Shown here piece by piece: positions 25,767 through 35,057 of a stretch of 61,854 nt of DNA. Under the pieces are notes generated by a model that saw only the letters and a program-made list of their open reading frames with translations, was not told the DNA's origin and searched no databases. A program made the translations under genes and the position numbers. Position 1 is the first letter of the stretch. Every line of letters begins with the position of its first letter. This DNA comes from Bifidobacterium aesculapii (lineage in GTDB: Bacteria > Actinomycetota > Actinomycetes > Actinomycetales > Bifidobacteriaceae), in the NCBI RefSeq assembly GCF_001417815.1, contig NZ_BCFK01000017.1, forward strand, positions 1 through 61,854, read 5' to 3'.

Positions 25767-28700
25767 ATGACAACCCGACCCACATCGCTGGGCAGGCGCC
25801 TCATCGGCGCGGTGCTCGCAGTGCCCATGGCGCTCGCGGGCATGGCGCTCGGCGCGACCACGGCGGTTCCGGCCGCAGCGGCCGACGCCGTGCAGCTGCC
25901 CACCCCGCTGGCGAGCTACAGCTTCGCCAAGGACGACGGCAAGGGCGCCGTGGCCAACGAGGCCGCGGGCTCCGCGTTCGGCGCCGCCCAGATCAAGAGC
26001 GCCACGGACGCCGACAAGGCCGGCACCTACGAGGACGGCGCGCTCCAGCTCACCGGCGACGAATACGTGAAGCTGCCCGACGACCTGCTCAAAGACAAGA
26101 CCTCGGCCACCGTCGTCGCGATGGTGAAGAACAGCGACTTCAGCATCAGCGACTCGAAGTGGACGTACTTCTTCACCTTCGGCGGCTCCCGCCTCAAGGC
26201 CGAAGGCAACTGGGCCGTCTCCACGCACAACGGCCTGTACACCTCGATCACCGCCACGCAGAACGGCGACAACGAGAACTACTTCAGCGCCTCCAGCAAC
26301 CTCTCCACCGAGAAGTTCCAGCTGCTTGCCGCCACCATCGACGGCGCCACCAAGCAGGCGAACCTGTACATCAACGGCCGTCTCGTCGGCTCGGGCACGT
26401 TCAACACGCTGCCGAACCAGTTCAAGGCGCAGAACTGGAACACCATCGGCAACTCCACGTACCCGGGCGTCGGCGACGCCATGTTCCACGGCGCCATCAA
26501 ATCGTTCGCCGTCTACGACACCGCACTCACCCAAAGCCAGATCGTCACGATGATCGACGCCGAAGGCGCCGCCGACCTGCTCAACGGCGAGATCGGCAAC
26601 CTGACCGTGCCGACCACCGCCAGCACCGACTTCACGCTGAAGACCTCCACCGACAACGCCTCCGTGGCATGGTCCAGCAGCAACGAGAAGGTCATCAGCG
26701 TCGACAAGGCAGGCAACGCGAAGGTGACGCCCTCCACCGCAGGCGACACCACGGTGACGCTCACCGCCACCCTGTCGCCCAACACGGGAGTGCCCGCGCC
26801 GCCGCAGCCGGTGACGAAGACCTTCACCGTGCAGGTGCCGCAGAAACTCAACGACGAGGAGATCGTCACCCGCGACCTGAAGGCGCTCACCATCGAAAAC
26901 GCGAACGACATGCGCACCAACTTCTCCGTGCCCACCAAGGGCGCCAACGGCGCGACCATCAGCTGGACCGTCAAGGACGCCGGCAAAGCCGATCCGAAGA
27001 TTACGGACGGCGTGAACAAGACCTCGAAGACCGTGCGCGTCTCCCGCCCCGCCGCCGGCGCCAAGGCGACGACCATCACGCTCACCGCCACCGTCACCAG
27101 CGGCAACGTCACGCAGACGCGCGACTTCACCGTCAAGGTGCAGCCGATGCCCAGCAGCAAGACCGACACGCAGGCCTACGTGTGGATGTACTTCACCGGC
27201 GAAGGCGGCGAATCCCAGAAGGTGAGCATCGCCGCATCCAAGGGCGACAACGCGCTCGACTGGAACGCGCTCAACACCAACGCGGAAGGCAAGGCCGAAC
27301 CGATCATGACCTCCGTGTTCGGCGAGAAGGGCCTGCGCGACCCGTTCATCATGCGCTCGCATGACGGCGACAAGTTCTACCTGCTCGCCACCGACCTCAA
27401 GATCGGCAGCGACAACAACTTCTTCAACGCCCAGGCCAAAGGCTCCAAATACCTGGAGATCTGGGAGTCCACCGACCTCGTCAACTGGTCGAACCAGCGC
27501 CACGTGAAGGTCAGCACCGACTACGCGGGCAACACGTGGGCGCCCGAAGCCTACTGGGACGATGAACTCGGCACCTACGTGGTGTACTGGGCCTCCAACC
27601 TGTACGACACCACCGACGAGAACGAGCGCACCGCCGCCACCTACAACCGCATGATGATCGCCACCACCGATGACTTCATCACGTTCTCCGAGCCGAAGGA
27701 ATGGGTGAACGTGGACCGCCGCGGCCAGGCCGGCGCCGGCTCCATCGACGCCACCGTGCAGAAGGTCGGCGACACCTACTACCGCATCTACAAGGACGAG
27801 AACTCGATGACCCTGCGCGAGGAGAAGTCCACCGACCTGACCGCCTCCATCGGCGCCGACGGCGTGACCGACTTCGCCACCGCGCTCAAGGGCAGCAAGT
27901 GGACCGAGATCGGCACGAACATCGGCGGCGGCCAGGCCAACGGCTACGGCGGCACCTTCACCGCCGGCGAAGGCCCCTCCCTGTTCAAGGCCAACAAGGG
28001 CGACGTGAACGGCTACCAGTACTACCTGTTCGCCGACCAGCCCGACTACCACGGCGGCCCGAACCACTACATCCCGTTCGCCACCACCGACATCACCGAC
28101 GCCTCCAAGTGGACGTCCGTCGGCGATAAGATGCCCGAATCGAACATGCCGCTCAACTCCGACGGCGGACGCCCGCGCCACGGCACCGTGCTCGGCGTGA
28201 CCCGCGCCGAATACCAGGCCGTGCTCGAAGCGTACGAGCCGTCCATCGCCGTCAAGTCCGTGGACGCGCTCGACGCGACCACCAAGTCCGGCGAGGCGCC
28301 CACGCTGCCCAAGACCGCGCACCTGACCATGGCCGACGGCACGTCGAAGGACGTCGACGTCGTCTGGAACGACGTCAAGGCCGACGACTACGCGAAGGAA
28401 GGCACGTTCACCGTCGCCGGCGTCGCGCAGGACGACTCGCGCATGCCGGTCGAGGCGACCGTCACCGTCGCCGCGAAGGCCGCGAGCGTCGAGACCGTCG
28501 CCACGGACGCGCTCAAGGTCGGCTCCAACGGCACCGCGACGTTCGCCGAACCGGCCGCGGTGAAGGGCTACGCGAAGCGCGCCCTCACCAAGGCGCCGGC
28601 GAAGGGCGTCGTCACGCTCGCCGACGACGGCGTGCGCTACGACGCGCTCAACGTCGCGAACGGCACGTTCGCGTTCACCGTGCGCTACACGCTGAAGGAC

Positions 28701-30530
28701 GGTTCGCTCGTCGACGTGACGTACACGGCCGAAGTGACCGCGGCGCTCGCCGACGCCACGCACCAGCGCGGCTCCTCGCACGATCCGAGCATCGTCAAGG
28801 AAGGCGACACGTACTACGTGTTCGGCTCGCACCGCGCCTGGCTCAAGTCGAAGGACCTGCGCAACTGGGAGCCGTTCGAGAACAATCTGAGCACCGACTA
28901 CAAGACCGTGCTCGGCGGCATCTGGAACGAATGGTCCTCCAAGAACGACGCGGGCAACACCGAGCTCGACGGCAACATGTGGGCGCCCGACGTCTCCTGG
29001 AACAAGACCATGAACAAGTGGACGATGTACCTGTCCGTCAACGGCGGAGGCAAGGGCAACTACCAGAAGACCGTCATCGTGCTGCTCACCGCCGACCACC
29101 TCGACGGCGACTGGACGTACGTGGGCCCCGTCGTCTACTCCGGATTCCAGGATGCCGACGTGGCCGCGACCGACGTCGACAAGGTCTCCGGCGTGCTCAC
29201 CACCGACGGCAAGGTGCCCGCCCGCTACAAGAGCCTCGACGACACCGGCGTCAACGCCATCGACGCCGACGTGCACACCGACGACGACGGCCAGCTGTGG
29301 ATGAGCTTCGGCTCCTGGTTCGGCGGCATCTGGGCCATCAAGCTCGACCCGGCCACCGGCCTGCGCGACTACACGGCCACCTACACGACCAAGGCGGACG
29401 CCTCCGACGCCTACTACGGCGTGAAGCTCGCCGGCGGCCACAACAACTCCGGCGAAGGCGCGTCGTTCGTCAAGCGCGGCGACTGGTGGTACATGTTCGT
29501 CTCCTACGGCAACCTCGGCGTGGACGGCGGCTACCAGATCCGCGAATTCCGCTCCAAGAGCCTGACCGGCCCGTATGTGGACCAGAACGGCAACCCGGCG
29601 ATCTACACGTCCGTGTACGGCAACCCCGGTTCCGGCGCGAACAAGACCATCAACCGCGGCCTGCGCGTGCTCTCCACGGTGGAACAGAACGGTTCCGCCG
29701 AGATCCGCGCGGCGCAGGGCGGCAACGAGGTCTACGTGGCCGACGACGGCGCGATCTACAACGTGTACCACACGCGCTTCGTCAGCAAGACCGCCGCCGA
29801 AACCGCCACCAAGTCCGACAACGAGCTGCGCGTGCAGCAGATGGTCGTCTCGCCCGACGGCTGGCTCGTCTCCACCCCGTACGAGTACTCCGGCGCGTTC
29901 CGCCAGAAGGCCTCGTACACGATGGCGGACGTGGCCGGCGACTACCAGATCGCCGTCAACGACCCGACCCGCTCCTACGCGACGAACACCGAAACCGCCG
30001 ACGAGGCCACGCGTCTCGCCGACGCGGGCATCGTCCACGCGGTCGACGTGCGCCTCAACGAGGACGGCACGCTCTCCGGCCGCGCACAGGGCACGTGGGA
30101 GCTCGACGGCAACGCCGTCACGCTCCACGTGACCGCCGCCATGCCCGGCAGCAACCTCATGGGCGACTACACCGGCACGCTCGCCGGCCAGCCGAACGAG
30201 ACCGGCGGCTACGCGCTCGTGTTCGGCGCCGTCGGCGGCACCGTGTTCACCGATGCCGGCACCGACGTGAAGACCGCCACGCCCGGCGCGACCGCCATCT
30301 GGGGCGCCAAGCAGACCGCATGGCCTTCCGACGAGGACCCGGACAACCCGTCCGGCCCGGATGACGGCAAGAACGACGGCACGCTCGACGACGGCAAGGA
30401 CACGGCCGACGGCTCCAAGAAGCCCGGACTGTCCGCCACCGGCACCGCCGTGCTTGGTGTGGGCGGCATGGTCGTGCTGCTCGCCGCCGCCGGCATCGGC
30501 CTGACCATCTGGCGCAAGCGCAAGGCCTGA
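25767..30530 (+). CDS. Surface GH43 enzyme with arabinofuranosidase-like and arabinanase-like domains
   Basis: 1,587 residues with start fixed by AAGGAGG at 25756-25762. Signal peptide to about 38 (AAA-DAV); LamG-like domain about 45-265; two Ig-like domains; GH43-A about 470-820 with D525 (GLRDPF), D661 (SIDATV) and E735 (GEGPSLF); Big_4-like domain about 823-905; GH43-B about 990-1375 with D1006 (SHDPSIV), D1166 (NAIDADV) and E1230 (SGEGASF), whose layout (GGIWAIKLD, GGYQIREFRS) resembles endo-/exo-arabinanases; a beta-rich tail; then LSATG (1555-1559), a membrane helix and WRKRKA. It likely combines debranching and backbone cleavage of arabinan outside the cell. Subfamily assignment is by eye only. 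Confidence 0.9.
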   Translation: MTTRPTSLGRRLIGAVLAVPMALAGMALGATTAVPAAAADAVQLPTPLASYSFAKDDGKGAVANEAAGSAFGAAQIKSATDADKAGTYEDGALQLTGDEYVKLPDDLLKDKTSATVVAMVKNSDFSISDSKWTYFFTFGGSRLKAEGNWAVSTHNGLYTSITATQNGDNENYFSASSNLSTEKFQLLAATIDGATKQANLYINGRLVGSGTFNTLPNQFKAQNWNTIGNSTYPGVGDAMFHGAIKSFAVYDTALTQSQIVTMIDAEGAADLLNGEIGNLTVPTTASTDFTLKTSTDNASVAWSSSNEKVISVDKAGNAKVTPSTAGDTTVTLTATLSPNTGVPAPPQPVTKTFTVQVPQKLNDEEIVTRDLKALTIENANDMRTNFSVPTKGANGATISWTVKDAGKADPKITDGVNKTSKTVRVSRPAAGAKATTITLTATVTSGNVTQTRDFTVKVQPMPSSKTDTQAYVWMYFTGEGGESQKVSIAASKGDNALDWNALNTNAEGKAEPIMTSVFGEKGLRDPFIMRSHDGDKFYLLATDLKIGSDNNFFNAQAKGSKYLEIWESTDLVNWSNQRHVKVSTDYAGNTWAPEAYWDDELGTYVVYWASNLYDTTDENERTAATYNRMMIATTDDFITFSEPKEWVNVDRRGQAGAGSIDATVQKVGDTYYRIYKDENSMTLREEKSTDLTASIGADGVTDFATALKGSKWTEIGTNIGGGQANGYGGTFTAGEGPSLFKANKGDVNGYQYYLFADQPDYHGGPNHYIPFATTDITDASKWTSVGDKMPESNMPLNSDGGRPRHGTVLGVTRAEYQAVLEAYEPSIAVKSVDALDATTKSGEAPTLPKTAHLTMADGTSKDVDVVWNDVKADDYAKEGTFTVAGVAQDDSRMPVEATVTVAAKAASVETVATDALKVGSNGTATFAEPAAVKGYAKRALTKAPAKGVVTLADDGVRYDALNVANGTFAFTVRYTLKDGSLVDVTYTAEVTAALADATHQRGSSHDPSIVKEGDTYYVFGSHRAWLKSKDLRNWEPFENNLSTDYKTVLGGIWNEWSSKNDAGNTELDGNMWAPDVSWNKTMNKWTMYLSVNGGGKGNYQKTVIVLLTADHLDGDWTYVGPVVYSGFQDADVAATDVDKVSGVLTTDGKVPARYKSLDDTGVNAIDADVHTDDDGQLWMSFGSWFGGIWAIKLDPATGLRDYTATYTTKADASDAYYGVKLAGGHNNSGEGASFVKRGDWWYMFVSYGNLGVDGGYQIREFRSKSLTGPYVDQNGNPAIYTSVYGNPGSGANKTINRGLRVLSTVEQNGSAEIRAAQGGNEVYVADDGAIYNVYHTRFVSKTAAETATKSDNELRVQQMVVSPDGWLVSTPYEYSGAFRQKASYTMADVAGDYQIAVNDPTRSYATNTETADEATRLADAGIVHAVDVRLNEDGTLSGRAQGTWELDGNAVTLHVTAAMPGSNLMGDYTGTLAGQPNETGGYALVFGAVGGTVFTDAGTDVKTATPGATAIWGAKQTAWPSDEDPDNPSGPDDGKNDGTLDDGKDTADGSKKPGLSATGTAVLGVGGMVVLLAAAGIGLTIWRKRKA

Positions 30531-30546
30531 CGTCGTTGCGTGATAC

Positions 30547-30583
30547 GGGCGCGCGCGGCGTGATCCTTTCGCCGTGCGCGCCC
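30547..30583 (+). terminator. GC-rich hairpin after GH43 gene 2
   Basis: A 14-bp stem, GGGCGCGCGCGGCG with CGCCGTGCGCGCCC (one G-U pair), with a 9-base loop. No U-tract follows. Confidence 0.55.
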
Positions 30584-30648
30584 CCATCCTTACCCGACAC
30601 AGTGATTTGTTGATTTCGGTCCCAGTAGTGCAAAGGAGAACCATCGGA

Positions 30649-33600
30649 ATGACCACCACAACCACCGCCCGACGCTGGGGGCGCAAGCTCCTCGGCGCGG
30701 CGCTCGCAGTGCCCATGGCGCTCGCGGGCATGGCGCTCGGCGCGACCACTGCGGTCGCGGCCGACACCGTCCCCACCGATCATCTCGTCGCCGCCTACGA
30801 CTTCTCCGCGAAGCCGGCGGACGGCAAGACCGTCGCCAACAGCGCGCCCGGCGCCACGCTCGGCGCCGCCGAAGTGCAGAACCCCTCCAAAGCCACATGG
30901 GCGGATGGCGCGCTCACCCTCTCCGGCGGCGCGAAGACCAGCGGCGACTGGGTGCGGCTGCCGGACGACATCGTCAAGGGCGCCGAATCGGCGACCATCA
31001 CGATGGAGGTCAAGGCCGACGCCGCGATGAAATCCGACTACCACTTCATGTGGAACATCGGCAACGAAGGCAACAATGCCGGAACCGGCCCGTACTGGTT
31101 CACCGCGCTCAAATGCGCCGACGGCCGCACGCCGCTCACCTGGATCAAGGACGGCGCCGCCGGCGCCGAAACCGGCGCGTCCGCAGGCTCCTGCGTCGTC
31201 AACTACGGCACGTGGCTGTCCGTCGCCTCCGTGATCGACGGCGCCACCAAGACCGCGAAACTGTACATCAACGGCACCGAGGTCGCCTCCGGCAAGACCA
31301 ACATCACGCCGGCCGGCGTGACCGACCAGTCGTACAACACCATCGGACGCTCCCCGTGGCCCGACGCGCTGTTCAAGGGCAGCGTCGCGAACTTCCGCGC
31401 GTACACCACCGCGCTCGGCGCCGACCAGATCGCCGCCATCAGCACCGCCGACGCGAAACTCCACGCCGACGAGCTCACCGGCGCGGCGCTCGACGCGCTC
31501 AGCGTCCCTGGGGAGATCAACGAGTCCTACGTGGCGCTGCCGACCGCGAACGGCGTGACCTGGACGTCCTCCGACGCCTCGGTCATCGCGCCGAACGGCA
31601 TGGTCACGCAGCCCGCCAAAGGCGAGGCCGCGAAGACCGTGACGCTCACCGCGAGCGTCACCGTGCGCGGCGTGAGCGCGTCGAAGACGTTCACCGTGAA
31701 GGTGAACCCGACCGACAAAACCGCCGACGAAGTGCTCAAGGAGGCCGCCGCCGGCTACGCGATCCCGTCCGTCGTGCGTGAAGGCGACACGCTGCCTGCG
31801 GCCGCAAGCGGCACCAGCGTCGCCGTCAAGTCCGCCACCGGCGGCGTGACGGTGACGGACGGCGTGTTCGGCCTCGCCGGCGACGCCGACGCGAAGGCCG
31901 AAGGCGCCGTCACCGTCACCTTCGCGAAAGACGGTCTCGCCGGCAGCGTCGACAAGACGTTCGCCGTGACCGTCCTGCCGAAGGCGCAATCCGCGACCAT
32001 CGCCGCATACGACCGCAACGCCACCGGCGTCGACGACGCGAACAATGGCGACGTCGCCTACAGCATGCACCTCGCACTGCGCGGCGACGACGGCACGTAC
32101 ACGCCCTACAACGAGAACTACGGCATCTTCTTCCCGCTCGGGTACAAGACGCAGCCGCTCAACATGAACACCGAGGACGTGGCCCGCAACCTCAAGGACC
32201 CGAGCCTGTTCCGCCTCGCTGACGGCACGTTCGGCGTGATCGCCGTGCGCACCAACCGCGGCACCGCCACCGGCGACTCCACCGCCAAGTCCAGCGTGCT
32301 CATCGCCACCTCCAAGGACCTGCTCACCTACGATGAGAAGACGAACTCCGGTTCCATCGTCGACCTCGGCGAAACCAACGGCGTGAACGCGCCGTACGCC
32401 GTGTACGACACCGCCGCCAAGCGCTACCTCATCGGGTGGAAGGACGACAACGGCGTGGCCAAGTACACGACGTTCGCCACGCTCGACGGCAAGGACTCCA
32501 AGCACGGCGACGTGATCGTCGGCGCCGCTGCCACCGCCGGCACGCTCGCCGCCTCCGACGCGAACGGCATCGCCGACTACCGTTCCGGCGCGACCATCGC
32601 CATCGACGCCGCCACGCGTAAGGCGCTCGACACGCGCTTCGGCCGCTCCGAGAACACCGGTGCCAGCAACCTGCCGCAGACCATCACCGTCAAGCAGGGC
32701 GCCTCGATGAGCGACGTGACCAAGCAGCTGCCGAAGAACGTCGAACTCACCTACTCCGACGGCTCCACCGGCTCCCTGCCGATCTCCTCGTGGGATACCT
32801 CCGCGCTCGACCTGGATTCGGTCAACGAGACGGGCACTACCGTGACCGGCACCGTCAAGCAGACCGAATACCAGATCCCGTTCGCTGAGGACCGCGCCGA
32901 CCCGTCCATCTACAAGTGGGAATGGACCCACGAGAAGGACGGCAAGGAAGTCACCGAAACCAAGTTCCTGATGATCGCCTCCAACGACATCCAAGGTGAC
33001 GTGACCTGGCAACACGGCAGCCCGCACATGCCGTTCCGCATGGCCGACTCCATCGCGGCGCTCGCCGACGAGCCGGGCAATCCGGACGCGCTCATCCAGC
33101 AGAACGGCTACAACAACAAGGAGGTGTCGCTGCTCACGGCCGGCGTCAAGGATTCCGAAGGCAATGCGATCATGCACAGCTTCTGGGCGCCGGAGATCCA
33201 CGAGATCAACGGCCGCCTGACCATCCTGTTCATGGCCGGCTACGGCAACGTGTGGACCAACGGCAAGTCCGTGTACATGCAGCTCAAACAGGACGCCTCC
33301 GGCCACGACCTCGACCCGACCGATCCGGCCAACTGGACCGTGCCGACGCCGATCTACCGCAACGCCGCCTCGCAGGTCAACGGCAAGAAGGACCTCGCGC
33401 TCGACGCCAACGGCAACGTGGGCATGTCGCTCGACATGACCTACTTCAAGGACGCCGACGGCAAGTCCTACTACGCCTGGCAGCAGCTCGGCGCCACGTA
33501 CATCGCCACGATGGACCCGTCCGACCCGGGCCTGATCACCTCCAAGCCGGTGCGCATCGTCTCGCCGGAATACTCGTGGAACGTGACCATCGCCGAAGGT

Positions 33601-34407
33601 CCGAACGTGACCATGCGCGACGGCAAGCTGTACATGATGTTCTCCGGCTCGTCCGTGGGCAAGACGTACACCACGGGATTGGCCGTGGCGGACGCCTCCG
33701 GCTCCGACCTGACCGATCCGGCCAGCTGGACGGTGCTCAACTACCCGATTCAGAAGTCCGGCCCGTTCAACGGCGAGATGCAGCTCGGCACCGGCCACGG
33801 CATGTGGAGCGAGGACGAGGACGGCAACCAGATCTACGTGTTCCACGCCTACGCGACGAAGAACCTCGGCACGGTCAACGCGACAGGCCGCGACACGTTC
33901 GTGCGCCGCGTCCACTGGGCCGCCGACGGCATGCCCGTGTTCGACATGAGCTCCTCCGAGGAACTCGCCGCCTCGCTGAAGACCGTGAGCGTCACCGTGA
34001 AGGTGGTGGCCGATTCGGTCGAGGTGGACAAGACCGGGCTCTCCGCCGCGATCGCCGCCGCCAAGCAGCTGCGCGAATCCGACTACACGGCCGCGACGTG
34101 GGAGCCGTTCGCCGCCGCGCTGGCCTCCGCGGAGAAGGTGTACGGCGACGATGCGGCCACGCAGGATGCGGTGGATGACGCGGTCGCCGCGCTCACTGCG
34201 GCGCAGAAGGCGCTGGTGCGTGTGGATGGTTCGGGCGATGGCAGCGGTTCGGGCAACGGGTCGGGTGATGGCGCCAAGCCGTCGGCCAAGCCTAATCGTC
34301 CGGGCCTGTCGGTCACCGGCACTGATGTGGCCGGCATCGTGGCAGCGATCGCGCTGCTCGCCGTAGGCGGTGGCATCGCGCTCGCAATGAGCAAGCGCCG
34401 CGCCTGA
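30649..34407 (+). CDS. Surface GH43 arabinofuranosidase (gene 3)
   Basis: 1,252 residues; start set by AAGGAG at 30633-30638 and by a signal peptide nearly identical in its core (PMALAGMALGATTAV) to that of the previous gene. LamG-like domain about 40-265; Ig-like about 270-350; a propeller-like block about 444-660 (KDPSLFRLADG); a Big_4-like domain about 672-740; GH43 catalytic region about 745-1115 with D751 (RADPSIY), D929 (SLDMTYF) and E983 (IAEGPNV); FIVAR helices about 1125-1190; LSVTG (1220-1224), a membrane helix and SKRRA. It should release arabinose side chains from arabinoxylan or arabinan at the cell surface. Only 118 bases separate it from the previous gene, but a hairpin lies between. 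Exact linkage specificity is not visible. Confidence 0.88.
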   Translation: MTTTTTARRWGRKLLGAALAVPMALAGMALGATTAVAADTVPTDHLVAAYDFSAKPADGKTVANSAPGATLGAAEVQNPSKATWADGALTLSGGAKTSGDWVRLPDDIVKGAESATITMEVKADAAMKSDYHFMWNIGNEGNNAGTGPYWFTALKCADGRTPLTWIKDGAAGAETGASAGSCVVNYGTWLSVASVIDGATKTAKLYINGTEVASGKTNITPAGVTDQSYNTIGRSPWPDALFKGSVANFRAYTTALGADQIAAISTADAKLHADELTGAALDALSVPGEINESYVALPTANGVTWTSSDASVIAPNGMVTQPAKGEAAKTVTLTASVTVRGVSASKTFTVKVNPTDKTADEVLKEAAAGYAIPSVVREGDTLPAAASGTSVAVKSATGGVTVTDGVFGLAGDADAKAEGAVTVTFAKDGLAGSVDKTFAVTVLPKAQSATIAAYDRNATGVDDANNGDVAYSMHLALRGDDGTYTPYNENYGIFFPLGYKTQPLNMNTEDVARNLKDPSLFRLADGTFGVIAVRTNRGTATGDSTAKSSVLIATSKDLLTYDEKTNSGSIVDLGETNGVNAPYAVYDTAAKRYLIGWKDDNGVAKYTTFATLDGKDSKHGDVIVGAAATAGTLAASDANGIADYRSGATIAIDAATRKALDTRFGRSENTGASNLPQTITVKQGASMSDVTKQLPKNVELTYSDGSTGSLPISSWDTSALDLDSVNETGTTVTGTVKQTEYQIPFAEDRADPSIYKWEWTHEKDGKEVTETKFLMIASNDIQGDVTWQHGSPHMPFRMADSIAALADEPGNPDALIQQNGYNNKEVSLLTAGVKDSEGNAIMHSFWAPEIHEINGRLTILFMAGYGNVWTNGKSVYMQLKQDASGHDLDPTDPANWTVPTPIYRNAASQVNGKKDLALDANGNVGMSLDMTYFKDADGKSYYAWQQLGATYIATMDPSDPGLITSKPVRIVSPEYSWNVTIAEGPNVTMRDGKLYMMFSGSSVGKTYTTGLAVADASGSDLTDPASWTVLNYPIQKSGPFNGEMQLGTGHGMWSEDEDGNQIYVFHAYATKNLGTVNATGRDTFVRRVHWAADGMPVFDMSSSEELAASLKTVSVTVKVVADSVEVDKTGLSAAIAAAKQLRESDYTAATWEPFAAALASAEKVYGDDAATQDAVDDAVAALTAAQKALVRVDGSGDGSGSGNGSGDGAKPSAKPNRPGLSVTGTDVAGIVAAIALLAVGGGIALAMSKRRA

Positions 34408-34429
34408 CGCCCTGACGGTACCCATCCCG

Positions 34430-34600
34430 GCGGCGGATATTACGGAGATTTCCCCATTGCTCCGTAATATCCGCCGCTGAGTTGTTCTGAGCGGCGGTTT
34501 GTACGGAGATGAGGCCATTGCTCCGTATTTTCGGTCGCTGGCAATGGCTCAGCGGCGGTTTGTACGGAGCAGTGGGCTGTTTTCCGTATTTTCCGCCGCC
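34430..34600. repeat. Triple-hairpin intergenic array, copy 1
   Basis: Three consecutive palindromic units of about 48-50 bases. Unit 1 has perfect 17-bp arms CGGCGGATATTACGGAG and CTCCGTAATATCCGCCG. Units 2 and 3 follow the pattern GCGGCGGTTTGTACGGAG...CCGTATTTTC. A 171-base copy lies at 41210-41380. The layout recalls BIME/REP elements. Confidence 0.85.
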
Positions 34601-34812
34601 GGGGATTGTGGTGTGGTGGGGTTCGAGGTGTGGGGATTGGCTTGTGGGGGATTGGGTTGTGGGACCCTGCCGGGGCTGCGTGGGGAATCGCTGCGAGATC
34701 CCGGTGTCTGGCGGCGAACCGCGTTGGCACCCTGCCGCATGGGGAGAATTACCACGGAACCGCACGCCGCCGCTGTGCGAAAGCGTTGTCGCATCAACGA
34801 TGCCTCACGGCT

Positions 34813-34834
34813 GGTGAACGCTAACAGGTATAAT
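34813..34834 (+). promoter_or_regulatory. Promoter with LacI-operator-like site before the DUF1680 gene
   Basis: A consensus TATAAT lies at 34829-34834. Directly upstream, GGTGAACGCTAACA (34813-34826) is the opposite-strand relative of the site ahead of GH43 gene 1. The position in the -10/-35 spacer suits repression. Confidence 0.5.
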
Positions 34835-35057
34835 TTCATACACGGTTTCAACGCCGTGTGGCGCCGGGCGCGACGCCTGCGAAAACGTAGTCGTTCGTAG
34901 GATCGGGCGCGATGTCACGCCGCCTGCAGTGATGCGGGTACAACAGTCGGATCGGGTGCGCGAGGAAGCACCGGAGGTCGTGTGCGTATGCACGGCCCGG
35001 AAGATTCGATAACAAATTGATAACAATGAGGTGCATTGAAGGAGAGGCTCTCAACGC

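Larger units (their letters stand above)
34408..35057. other. Intergenic region before the DUF1680 gene
   Basis: Contents: the triple-hairpin array (34430-34600), a G-rich stretch (about 34606-34695), an operator-like site and a -10 box (34813-34834), and about 215 bases of leader. Short open frames cross the array but none has a good ribosome binding site. Confidence 0.6.

Noticed and set aside
34430..34600. CRISPR-like array
   Set aside because: Units are internally palindromic and contiguous, with no unique spacers and no cas genes nearby; fits a REP/BIME-type array.
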